Source: Nocardioides mangrovi (GTDB taxonomy: Bacteria; Actinomycetota; Actinomycetes; Propionibacteriales; Nocardioidaceae). From it: a stretch of DNA of 64,000 nt. Under the pieces are notes generated by a model. The model was not told the origin of the DNA. It saw only the letters and a list, made by a program, of their open reading frames with translations, and did no database searches. Shown piece after piece: positions 54,203 through 61,790 of the stretch. Both the position numbers and the translations under genes were made by a program. The stretch covers positions 62,001 through 126,000 of the forward strand of contig NZ_JAIQZJ010000007.1 of the NCBI RefSeq assembly GCF_020073815.1. Direction: 5' to 3'. Position 1 is the stretch's first letter. Each line of letters begins with the position of its first letter.

Positions 54203-55365
54203 CCGCCGGCCCGGGCGCGGTCGCCTCCTCCGACCTCGAGCTGGTGCGTGACCGGCTCGCGCGCGACCCGGGCGACCTCACCCCGCACCGGGTCGCCGAG
54301 GCGCTGCGCGAGAGCGGGCGCCCGGTGGGCGACGCGACGGTCCTCGCGGTCTACGAGACGCTCCGCCGCGACGTCGTGGGCGCCGGTCCGCTCGAGCCGC
54401 TGCTGCGGCTGCCCCACGTGACCGACGTGCTCGTCAACGGATGCGAGCGGGTCTACCTCGACCGCGGGTCCGGGCTCGAGCTCACGCCGGTGCGGTTCCC
54501 CGACGAGGAGTCGGTGCGGCGCCTCGCCCAGCGGCTCGCCGCGCTCGGCGGCCGGCGGCTGGACGACGCGACGCCGTACGCCGACCTGCGGCTGCCGGAC
54601 GGCACCCGCTTCCACGCCGTCCTGGCGCCGCTCGCCCGGCCCGGCACCGTCGTCTCGCTGCGGGTGCCGCGGCGCGAGTCCTTCAGCATCGGCGAGCTGG
54701 TGTCCCTCGGGATGCTCGGCGAGGACGTGGCGGCCGTCCTCGAACAGATCGTCGCCGCCCGGCTGGCGTTCCTCGTCAGCGGCGGCACCGGCACCGGCAA
54801 GACCACGCTGCTCGCCGCCCTGCTCGCCCGCGTCGACCCGGCAGAGCGGCTCGTCCTCGTCGAGGACGCCAGCGAGCTGCGGCCCGACCATCCCCACGTC
54901 GTCGCGCTCGAGGGGCGCCCGCCCAACATCGAGGGACGGGGCGAGATCCCGGTCCGCACCCTCGTGCGGCAGGCGCTGCGGATGCGCCCCGACCGGCTGG
55001 TCGTGGGGGAGGTGCGCGGTGCCGAGGTGGTCGACCTCCTCGCGGCGCTCAACACCGGCCACGAGGGTGGGTGCGGCACCCTCCACGCCAACTCCGCCCG
55101 CGACGTCCCCGCCCGGGTCGAGGCCCTGGCCCTGGCCGCGGGTCTCGGGCGCGACGCCGCCCACAGCCAGCTCGCGGCCGCGGTCGACGTGGTGCTCCAC
55201 GTCGGTCGGGGCCCGGACGGCACCCGTCGGCTGCGGGAGGTCGCGGTCCCGACCCGGGGCGCGGACGGGCTGGTGGTGATGTCGAGCGCCCTCGCCGTCG
55301 GCCCCGACGGCACGGCCGCGCCGGGTCCCGCGGCCGAGGGCCTGAGCGCCCGGCTGTGCCGATGA
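54199..55365 (+). CDS. tadA: TadA/CpaF-family secretion ATPase
   Basis: A 388-aa type II/IV secretion ATPase: N-terminal domain, then Walker A VSGGTGTGKTTLLAALLARV (about residue 195), an Asp box LVLVEDASELRPDHPHVV, a Walker B region RPDRLVVGEVRGAEVVDLL and a His box NTGHEGGCGTLHANSARDV. It powers assembly of the Flp/Tad-type pilus in the membrane complex with the TadB/TadC proteins that follow. All genes from ssd to tadC overlap by 4 bp. Confidence 0.95.
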   Translation: MTAGPGAVASSDLELVRDRLARDPGDLTPHRVAEALRESGRPVGDATVLAVYETLRRDVVGAGPLEPLLRLPHVTDVLVNGCERVYLDRGSGLELTPVRFPDEESVRRLAQRLAALGGRRLDDATPYADLRLPDGTRFHAVLAPLARPGTVVSLRVPRRESFSIGELVSLGMLGEDVAAVLEQIVAARLAFLVSGGTGTGKTTLLAALLARVDPAERLVLVEDASELRPDHPHVVALEGRPPNIEGRGEIPVRTLVRQALRMRPDRLVVGEVRGAEVVDLLAALNTGHEGGCGTLHANSARDVPARVEALALAAGLGRDAAHSQLAAAVDVVLHVGRGPDGTRRLREVAVPTRGADGLVVMSSALAVGPDGTAAPGPAAEGLSARLCR

Positions 55366-56138
55366 CCGGCCTCGCGCCCCTGGCCTGCGTGGCCGCGGCG
55401 CTCGCCGCCGCACTCCTGGTCCGACCGCCTCCCGCGCTCCCGGCCCGGCCACGTCCGGCTCGGCCGCCGCGGGCGCTGATCGCGCTCCTCGCGGCGGGGC
55501 CCTGCCTGCTCGTGCCGCGCGTCGGCGCGCTCCTGGCGATCGCGGCCGGCGCGACGTGGGCCGGGGTCGCCCTGTGGCGCCAGCACCGTCGTCGGCGACG
55601 AGCCGTCGAGGTGGCCGACCGGGTGCTGGAGACCTGCGAGGTCCTCGCCGGTGAGCTCGCGGCGGGGCAGCCTCCGGGAGCCGCCCTCGACCGAGCCGCC
55701 GGGATCTGGTCGCCACTGGCGCCGGTGGCGGCGGCGTTCCGGGTCGGCGGCGACGTGCCCGCCTCGCTGCGTCTGGTCGCCGGGGAGGTGGAGGGTGCCC
55801 GCGACCTCGCCGTGGTGGCCGCGGCCTGGCAGGTCGCGCACCGCACCGGCCAGGGCCTAGCGGTGACGGTGGAGCGGCTCACCGACTCCCTGCGCGCCGC
55901 CGCCGCGACCCGTCGTGTCGTCGCCGGCGAGCTGGCCTCGGCCCGGTCGACGGCCCGGCTGGTCGCCGGGCTGCCCGTGCTCGCGCTGGCGATGGGGTCC
56001 GGCGCCGGCGGCGATCCGTGGGGCTTCCTGCTCGGCACGACAGCCGGCCTCGCCTGCCTCACCGGCGGGCTGGCGCTCGGCTTCGCCGGGCTCTGGTGGA
56101 TCGAGTCGATCGCGCGCGACGCGGAGACCCGCGCATGA
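55362..56138 (+). CDS. tadB: TadB-like type II secretion F-domain protein
   Basis: A 258-aa membrane protein. It has N-terminal helices (about residues 3-70), a cytoplasmic GspF-like domain containing EVLAGELAAGQPPGAALDRA (about 95-115) and GQGLAVTVERLTDSL, then C-terminal helices from about 200. It forms the inner-membrane platform of the pilus with the next gene. ATG 55362 overlaps tadA. Confidence 0.9.
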   Translation: MTGLAPLACVAAALAAALLVRPPPALPARPRPARPPRALIALLAAGPCLLVPRVGALLAIAAGATWAGVALWRQHRRRRRAVEVADRVLETCEVLAGELAAGQPPGAALDRAAGIWSPLAPVAAAFRVGGDVPASLRLVAGEVEGARDLAVVAAAWQVAHRTGQGLAVTVERLTDSLRAAAATRRVVAGELASARSTARLVAGLPVLALAMGSGAGGDPWGFLLGTTAGLACLTGGLALGFAGLWWIESIARDAETRA

Positions 56139-56863
56139 CCGCCGAGGCCTGGCTCGCCGCCCTCGCGGCCGGTGCCGCCGTCGCGCTGCTCGTCCCGGTC
56201 CGGGCGCGGCTGCCCGACCTGCAGGCCCCGGCCGCCGCCGGCGGGCCGCCGGAGGAGCGAGGACTCCTCCACCGGTTCCGGCTGGTGTGGAGCGTCCTGG
56301 CCGGCTGCGGCGCCTTCGCATTCCTCGGCGGCCCGGCCGCGCCGGTGGCCGCGGTCGTCGCGGCCGCGACCACCTGGGTGCTCGTCGGTCGCAGCGAGCC
56401 ACCCGCCACCCGCCGCCGTCGGGAGTCGGTGCGCCGCGAGCTGCCCCACCTGGTGGAGCTGTTCGCCGCGACGCTGCGCGGCGGCGCCTCACCGGGCGAC
56501 GGCATCGCCGTGGTCTGCGCCGCACTCCCCGGTCCCGCCGCCGACCGGCTCGCCGGCGTCGCCGCCCGGCTCTCCCTCGGGCTCGACCCGGTGGCCGTCT
56601 GGTCCGCGCTCGAGACCGACCCCGAGCTCGGCCGGCTCGGCCGCGCGCTCGCCCGCGCCCAGGCGAGCGGCGCTCCCGTCGTCGCGTCCGTCGAGCGCCT
56701 CGCCGACGACCTCTCCCGCTCCGCCCGCGCCGAGACCGAGGAGCGAGCCCGCTCGGTCGGCGTCAAGGCGGCCGTCCCGCTCGGCCTCTGCCTGCTCCCC
56801 GCCTTCCTGCTCGTCGGCATCGTCCCGCTCGTCGTCGCGCTGCTCGCCACCCTGGACCTCTGA
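56135..56863 (+). CDS. tadC: TadC-like type II secretion F-domain protein
   Basis: A 242-aa membrane protein with the F-domain pattern (ELPHLVELFAATLRGGASPGDG, then LGRALARAQASGAPVVASVERLADDL). Helices lie at residues about 2-20, 47-80 and 210-240. Second platform protein of the Tad-like system. After it the operon is interrupted by a 243-bp gap holding a long inverted repeat before the pilin-like genes. Confidence 0.9.
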   Translation: MTAEAWLAALAAGAAVALLVPVRARLPDLQAPAAAGGPPEERGLLHRFRLVWSVLAGCGAFAFLGGPAAPVAAVVAAATTWVLVGRSEPPATRRRRESVRRELPHLVELFAATLRGGASPGDGIAVVCAALPGPAADRLAGVAARLSLGLDPVAVWSALETDPELGRLGRALARAQASGAPVVASVERLADDLSRSARAETEERARSVGVKAAVPLGLCLLPAFLLVGIVPLVVALLATLDL

Positions 56864-56884
56864 TCGCCGAGGCCGCCGAGGCAT

Positions 56885-56952
56885 GTAACGCGGAGTTGTG
56901 GGCTCTGCGGGGTCGTTCTGCCGCCTCACCAGACCCCACAACTCCGCGTTAC
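56885..56952. repeat. 18-bp inverted repeat (68-bp hairpin element) between tadC and pilin genes
   Basis: Arms GTAACGCGGAGTTGTGGG (56885-56902) and its reverse complement (56935-56952) are perfect and extend with few mismatches. The spacer is 32 nt. It could be an RNA terminator/attenuator dividing expression of the Tad machine and pilins, or a REP-like mobile element. No gene lies in 56864-57106. Confidence 0.6.
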
Positions 56953-57106
56953 CTGCGGCCGCGGCCGCGAGCCCACCCACCATCCACAGGCGAGCCCCGG
57001 ACCGAGCTCTCCACAGTCGGCGCGACGCCGGCTGCGACGGCCGGCGCGATCGCGGAAGGTCGACCCGTCGGCCGCATCGGGCGGCCGGAAGACGAAGGAG
57101 CTCCTC

Positions 57107-57334
57107 ATGCGCGTCCGCCCCACCTTCCGCCGCTACCTCCACGGCCACCGGGCCCACCTGCGCCGCCCGGCCGCCGCGGACGAGCGGGGCATCACCACCG
57201 CCGAGTACGCCGTCGGCACGGCAGCCGGCGCCGGCCTGGCCGGCCTGCTCTACAAGCTGCTCACCGGCGGGTTCGGCGACCAGCTGCTCAAGACGCTGTT
57301 CGACCACGTCCTGAGCCTCCTGGGCATCGGATGA
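57107..57334 (+). CDS. Flp/Tad-pilin-like small protein (DUF4244)
   Basis: A 75-aa protein with a basic N-terminus, then GITTAEYAVGTAAGAGLAGL (residues about 28-47), the Flp-pilin-like GxxxxEY-hydrophobic helix, and an LYKLLTGGFGDQLLKTL tail. It is likely the major pilin, cleaved before the helix by a prepilin peptidase not seen in this window. ATG 57107 follows AAGGAG. It ends ATGA, the left border of the repeat element. Confidence 0.88.
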   Translation: MRVRPTFRRYLHGHRAHLRRPAAADERGITTAEYAVGTAAGAGLAGLLYKLLTGGFGDQLLKTLFDHVLSLLGIG

Positions 57335-57401
57335 TCACCCCACGACACCGCGGACTTCCCCCGCTTCACTCCTCCCGTCCGCGCTTCCGCGGGGACCCCG
57401 G
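57335..57401 (+). repeat. 67-bp ATGA-flanked structured element, copy 3
   Basis: It lies between ATGA (57331-57334, the pilin stop) and ATGA (57402-57405, the next start). It has CACCCCAC, stem arms CGCGGAC and GTCCGCG, a loop with CCCCCGCTTCACTCC and the end block CGCGGGGACCCCGG. Compared with copy 1 the stem's outer base pair is C-G instead of T-A, a compensatory change. GGGGA lies 6 nt before the next ATG. Confidence 0.8.
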
Positions 57402-57770
57402 ATGAGGCGCCGCCGGCGCGACCAGCGGGGTGCGGCGACCGCCGAGCTCGCGCTGACCCTGCCGCTGCTCATCGCCGTCACCATCGGGCTGGTCTGGCTG
57501 CTCGCCGTCGGGGCCGCGCAGGTGCGCGCCGTCGACGCCGCGCGGGAGACGGCCCGGGCGGTCGCCCGCGGGGACGACGAGGGGGCGGCGGTCGCCCGGG
57601 GTCAGCAGGTCGCGCCGGCGGGCAGCCGGGTCGTGGTCACCGACCGGGGCGACGAGGTGGTCGCGGAGGTGACCGGCAGCGTCGGCGGTCCGGGTGGCCT
57701 CTTCGGGTTCCTCCCGTCGGTCACCGTCACCGCCCGGTCGGTCGCGGCCGCCGAGGAGACCGCGCCATGA
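57402..57770 (+). CDS. TadE-like minor pilin
   Basis: A 122-aa protein with the TadE motif RDQRGAATAELALTLPLLIA (residues about 6-25), then a helix and an external domain. In this family the sequence before A/T-A-E-L is processed by a prepilin peptidase. It overlaps the next gene by 4 bp. It is a likely pseudopilin of the Tad-like system, Rv3655c-like. Confidence 0.9.
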   Translation: MRRRRRDQRGAATAELALTLPLLIAVTIGLVWLLAVGAAQVRAVDAARETARAVARGDDEGAAVARGQQVAPAGSRVVVTDRGDEVVAEVTGSVGGPGGLFGFLPSVTVTARSVAAAEETAP

Positions 57771-58123
57771 GCCGGCGGCCGGGACGCGGCGACCAACGCG
57801 GCTCGGCGACCCTCTTCGCCGTCGCCTGCCTCGCGCTGCTGATGGTCCTCGGCGCCGCGCTCGGGGTGGTGGCCGCGATGGTGCACGCCCACCGGCAGGC
57901 CCAGTCCGCCGCCGACCTGGCCGCGTTGGCCGGTGCCCAGGCGCTGGCCCGCGGCCGTGACCCGTGCTCGGCGGCGACGGCGATCGCGAGCGCCAACGAC
58001 GGGACCCTCGCGTCCTGCCGGGTCGACGGGCGCGACGTGCTGGTCGAGGTCCGGGTCGACGGTCCGCGCTGGCTCGGCCAGCACGGCGACCTCAGCGGTC
58101 AGGCCCGGGCCGGCCCCGGCTGA
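57767..58123 (+). CDS. TadE/G-like (Rv3654c-family) protein
   Basis: A 118-aa protein with GDQRGSATLFAVACLALLMV near the N-terminus and the Rv3654c-family stretch AHRQAQSAADLAALAGAQAL. Two cysteines (RDPCSAAT and LASCRVDG) probably form a disulphide. It is the last gene of the Tad-like operon, followed by a convergent small membrane gene. Confidence 0.9.
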   Translation: MSRRPGRGDQRGSATLFAVACLALLMVLGAALGVVAAMVHAHRQAQSAADLAALAGAQALARGRDPCSAATAIASANDGTLASCRVDGRDVLVEVRVDGPRWLGQHGDLSGQARAGPG

Positions 58124-58164
58124 GCGGACCGGCCTGCGGGGTGGGGGCGGCGTCAGCGGGGGCG

Positions 58165-58464
58165 TCAGAAGGAGCGCTCGGCGCCGTTCCCGTCCTCCTC
58201 GCGGCGCTCGGCCTCCTGACGGTCGAGCTTCTCCGAGAGCTCGCCGAGCCGCTTGGACTCGCGCCGGTGCCGCAACGACCGCTTGGTGCCCCACTTGGTC
58301 AGGCTGAAGCCGAGCAGGAGGGCCACGCCGCTGCCGACCCCGATCAGGAAGAGCGTGAGGTCGCCGATGCCGACACCGAGCAGCTCGGTGGAGCCGTCGA
58401 CCGTGCCGACGGCGGCGATGATGGCGAGCGCGCCGAGCGCGATCAGGATCAGACCCAGGACCAT
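58165..58464 (-). CDS. Small membrane protein, function unknown
   Basis: A 99-aa protein with two hydrophobic helices (about residues 1-22 and 34-58) and a charged, coiled-coil-like C-terminal half (RRESKRLGELSEKLDRQEAE). I do not recognise its family. ATG 58464 is 6 nt after a TAGGTT box (58471-58476, minus strand), so it is leaderless and has its own promoter. Confidence 0.8.
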   Translation of the reverse strand: MVLGLILIALGALAIIAAVGTVDGSTELLGVGIGDLTLFLIGVGSGVALLLGFSLTKWGTKRSLRHRRESKRLGELSEKLDRQEAERREEDGNGAERSF

Positions 58465-58517
58465 GCCCCGAACCTAGAGCATGTCTCCCACCACGTCGGT
58501 GGCCTGCTGCGCGCCGT

Positions 58518-60938
58518 TCATGGCGCCTTGCCATCGCACGCCGTGGACGACGCTCGCGACGGCCAGACGTGAGAGACCTGCCCTGATATGTCGTCGGAGG
58601 GTGCACCCGCCAGCAGCAGCGCGAGCAGCGCGGCGGCGCCCGGCTTGTCGAGCGGGTTGTTCTGGTTGCCGCACTTGGGCGACTGGATGCAGGACGGGCA
58701 GCCGTCCTCGCAGGCGCAGGAGAGGATCGCGTCGCGGGTCGCGCCCAGCCAGGCACGGGCGGCGTGGAAACCGCGCTCGGAGAAGCCCGCGCCGCCCGGA
58801 TGGCCGTCGTAGACGAAGACGGTGAGCTGCCCGGTGTCGGGGTGGACGGCCGTCGAGACGCCGCCGATGTCCCAGCGGTCGCAGGTCGCGAAGAGCGGCA
58901 GCAGCCCGATCGAGCAGTGCTCCGCGGCGTGCGCGGCGCCCGGCAGGTCGGCGGGCGCGAGGCCGGCCTCCTCCAGCACGGCGTCGGGGACCGTCCACCA
59001 CACGGCGGCGGTGCGCAGGGTGCGCGGCGGCAGGTCCAGGGGCTCCTCGCCGAGCACCTCGCCGCCGGGCTGGCGGCGCCGCAGGAAGCTCACCACCTGG
59101 TGGGTCACCTCGACCTCGCCGAAGGACAGCCGGCACGGGCCCCAGGCGCGGTGGTCGCGCTCGCCGACGATGGTGATCTCGGTGGTCTCCCGCGCGGTCG
59201 TGGAGTAGGCCGGGTCGTCGCGCTCGATCTCCGCGACGTGCTGCTCCAGGTCGAGCGAGTGGACGAGCCAGGTCTCGCCGCGGTGGACGTAGACCGCGCC
59301 GGCATGGGCGGTGGAGTGGGCGCTCGATGCGTCGACGGTGCCGACGACCCGGCCGGTGCCGCGCTCGACCAGCTGCACGGGCGAGCCGCCGGCGGAGCGG
59401 ATGTCGGTCAGGTCGCAGGCGCGGCGCCGGTCGGTCCAGAACCACCCGCGCGGTCGGCGCCGGAGCAGGCCGCCCTCGGTCAGCGCGTCGACGACCTCGC
59501 GCGCGGTCGGGCCGAAGAGCGGCAGGTCGGCCTCGGTGAGCGGCACCTCCTGGGCAGCGGCGCAGAGGTGCGGGCCGAGGACGTAGGGGTTGCCGGGATC
59601 GAAGACGGTCGCCTCGACAGGCCGGCCGAGCAGCGCCTCGGGGTGGCTGACGAGGTAGGTGTCGAGCGGGTCGTCGCGGGCGACGAGGATGCCGAGGGCG
59701 TCCTGCGCGCCGCGCCCGGCGCGGCCGACCTGCTGCCACAGCGCCGCGCGGGTGCCGGGGAAGCCGGCGATCAGCACGGCGTCGAGCCCGCTGATGTCGA
59801 TGCCCAGCTCGAGCGCGTTGGTCGCCGCCAGCCCGATCAGGTCGCCCCGGCGCAACGACTCCTCGATCGCGCGGCGCTCCTCGGGGAGGTAGCCGCCGCG
59901 GTAGGGCGCGACCCGCGCCGGCAGGGACGGGTCCACCTCGGCCAGCAGCTCCGCGGCCGTCATCGCGACCTGCTCGGCGCCGCGCCGCGAGCGGATGAAG
60001 GCGAGGGTCCGGACGTCCTCGGCGACCAGGTCGGCGAGCAGGTCGGCCGTCTCGGACGACGCCGCCCGCCGCACGGGCGCGCCGTGCTCGCCGGTGGCGC
60101 CGCTGAAGGGCGGCTCCCACAGGCCGAGCGCCACCTGACCGCGAGGCGAGGCGTCGTCGGTGATCGCGAGGACGTCGACGCCCGTCAGCCGGTGGGCCGC
60201 GGTCTCCGGTTCGGCCACCGTGGCGGAGGCGAGCACGAAGGTGGGCGTGGCGCCGTAGGACGCGCAGACCCGGCGCAGCCGGCGCAGCACGTGCGAGACG
60301 TGGGCGCCGAAGACGCCCCGGTAGTGGTGGCACTCGTCGACCACGACGTAGCGCAGGGAGCCGAGGAACGACGACCATCGGGCGTGGCCGGGCAGCAGCG
60401 ACCGGTGGAGCATGTCCGGGTTGGTGAGGAGGTACTCGCCGTGGTCGCGCGCCCAGTCGCGCTGCTCGCGGCTGCTGTCGCCGTCGTGCGTGGTCGCGCG
60501 GACGTCGAGCCCGAGCGCGGACAGCCCGGCGAGCTGGTCGTGGGCGAGCGCCTTGGTCGGCGCGAGGTAGAGGACGGTCGCGCCGCGCTGGCCGCGCGGC
60601 CCACGGGCGGCGCGGACCTCCGAGAGCGCCGGCAGCTGGTAGCCGAGGCTCTTCCCCGACGCGGTTCCGGTCGCGAGCACGACGTGCTGCCCGGAGTACG
60701 CCGCCTCCGCTGCCGCCACCTGGTGCCACCACGGCTGTGCCACCCCCCGCGCGTGCAGCGCGTCGACCAGCTCCGGGTCGGCCCACGCCGGCCAGTCGGC
60801 GTGCCGGGCCGCCCGCTGCGGCAGCACCTCGAGGTGGCGCAGGCGGTCCTCGCGACCCGGGACCGAGGCGAGCCGGTCGACCAGGTCCGCCACCGCCGCC
60901 GGGCGGCTGCCCGCAGGGAGGTGGGAGGCCGTCGTCAC
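58518..60938 (-). CDS. DEAD/DEAH helicase of the MrfA/YprA type
   Basis: An 806-aa superfamily 2 helicase. Walker A LATGTASGKSLGYQLPAL, motif Ia LAPTKALAHDQLAGL, DECHHYRG (DEAH-like), SATVAEP and QQVGRAGRG (motif VI) are clear. The C-terminal DUF1998-type zinc region has cysteines CACEDGCPSCIQSPKCGNQN. MrfA-type helicases act in DNA-damage repair in Bacillus (mitomycin repair); that role is inferred here. It corresponds to Rv3649 and is divergent from bldG. The start is the GTG at 60938; a longer reading upstream (to 61061) has no support. Confidence 0.92.
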   Translation of the reverse strand: MTTASHLPAGSRPAAVADLVDRLASVPGREDRLRHLEVLPQRAARHADWPAWADPELVDALHARGVAQPWWHQVAAAEAAYSGQHVVLATGTASGKSLGYQLPALSEVRAARGPRGQRGATVLYLAPTKALAHDQLAGLSALGLDVRATTHDGDSSREQRDWARDHGEYLLTNPDMLHRSLLPGHARWSSFLGSLRYVVVDECHHYRGVFGAHVSHVLRRLRRVCASYGATPTFVLASATVAEPETAAHRLTGVDVLAITDDASPRGQVALGLWEPPFSGATGEHGAPVRRAASSETADLLADLVAEDVRTLAFIRSRRGAEQVAMTAAELLAEVDPSLPARVAPYRGGYLPEERRAIEESLRRGDLIGLAATNALELGIDISGLDAVLIAGFPGTRAALWQQVGRAGRGAQDALGILVARDDPLDTYLVSHPEALLGRPVEATVFDPGNPYVLGPHLCAAAQEVPLTEADLPLFGPTAREVVDALTEGGLLRRRPRGWFWTDRRRACDLTDIRSAGGSPVQLVERGTGRVVGTVDASSAHSTAHAGAVYVHRGETWLVHSLDLEQHVAEIERDDPAYSTTARETTEITIVGERDHRAWGPCRLSFGEVEVTHQVVSFLRRRQPGGEVLGEEPLDLPPRTLRTAAVWWTVPDAVLEEAGLAPADLPGAAHAAEHCSIGLLPLFATCDRWDIGGVSTAVHPDTGQLTVFVYDGHPGGAGFSERGFHAARAWLGATRDAILSCACEDGCPSCIQSPKCGNQNNPLDKPGAAALLALLLAGAPSDDISGQVSHVWPSRASSTACDGKAP

Positions 60939-61185
60939 CCCGCCATTCTCCCCGACGACACCGACACCCGACCGACACCCGGCCGCCCCGCCGGGCCGCA
61001 CTCCGGCCGGTCGGCGTACGCTGCGAAGCGCCACGGTCCTGACGTCCACAGCAGCCCTCATCCCAGGGTGTGTGGCCTACTTTGTGCGCAGGACCACGAG
61101 AGCGTGGTTTCATTGACCTGGCCGGAGGACGGGCGCTCGTCGCCCGCGATCCCGGCGGACTGATCGAACCGTACGGGAGAATCAC

Positions 61186-61524
61186 GTGGATCTGACTCTG
61201 ACGACGCGCGACGCCGGTGGCAAGACCATCGTTGCGGTCGGCGGCGAGATCGACGTCTACACGGCACCGAAGCTCCGCGACAAGATCACCGAGCTGGTCG
61301 CCGCCGGCGTCTACGACATCGTGATCGACATGGAGCAGGTCGAGTTCCTCGACTCCACCGGCCTCGGCGTCCTCGTCGGCGGCCTGAAGAAGGTCCGGGC
61401 GCACGACGGCTCGCTCGAGCTGGTCTGCAACCAGGACCGACTGCTCAAGATCTTCAAGATCACCGGGCTCGCGAAGGTGTTCGTCATCCACGACAACGCC
61501 GACGCCGCGCTCGCCGGGAGCTGA
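61186..61524 (+). CDS. bldG: STAS-domain anti-sigma-factor antagonist (BldG-like)
   Basis: A 112-aa STAS protein. The phosphorylatable serine is in [17 protein letters not shown] (S at about residue 57), as in BldG/RsbV. It relieves a sigma factor by binding its kinase-type anti-sigma factor. Position beside the helicase and hppA matches Streptomyces SCO3549 (bldG), but here no RsbW-type kinase gene lies between it and hppA. The GTG at 61186 follows an ACGGGAGA ribosome site. A hairpin terminator follows. Confidence 0.93.
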   Translation: MDLTLTTRDAGGKTIVAVGGEIDVYTAPKLRDKITELVAAGVYDIVIDMEQVEFLDSTGLGVLVGGLKKVRAHDGSLELVCNQDRLLKIFKITGLAKVFVIHDNADAALAGS

Positions 61525-61555
61525 CCGCTCCCGCCCACCGCCTCCGCTCCGCACC

Positions 61556-61580
61556 GGCCCGCCGTCCACGACGGCGGGCC
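61556..61580 (+). terminator. Terminator downstream of bldG
   Basis: GGCCCGCCGT and ACGGCGGGCC pair perfectly (10 bp) around a 5-nt loop, and GTTCGCATTC follows. It separates bldG from hppA. Confidence 0.7.
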
Positions 61581-61632
61581 GTTCGCATTCCCTGCTCCGG
61601 GATCCGCGCGCCGGCGCCGGTACGACGCGCCG

Positions 61633-61664
61633 TGTGGCGTGGATCACATGGTCGTGCTCTGCCG
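61633..61664 (+). promoter_or_regulatory. hppA promoter region with Crp-like site
   Basis: TGTGGCGTGGATCACA (61633-61648) differs from the Crp/GlxR consensus TGTGA-N6-TCACA by one base. TAGACT (61659-61664) is a probable -10 box 10 bp downstream, so Crp would sit over the -35 region. The link to crp in this window is inferred. Confidence 0.45.
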
Positions 61665-61790
61665 GGCACCCTCATGCGTAGACTCCGGCCCGTCCGTGAG
61701 ATCTGCGTCACGTCCAGGTGACGGTGAGCCGCGCTCCCGGACGACCTCGATCATCCAACCTGAGCACCACGAGCACCCAGGAGGAATCGC

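Noticed and set aside
61186-61524. A serine kinase anti-sigma gene hidden after bldG
   Set aside because: The 266 bp to hppA has no frame with an HATPase motif on either strand.
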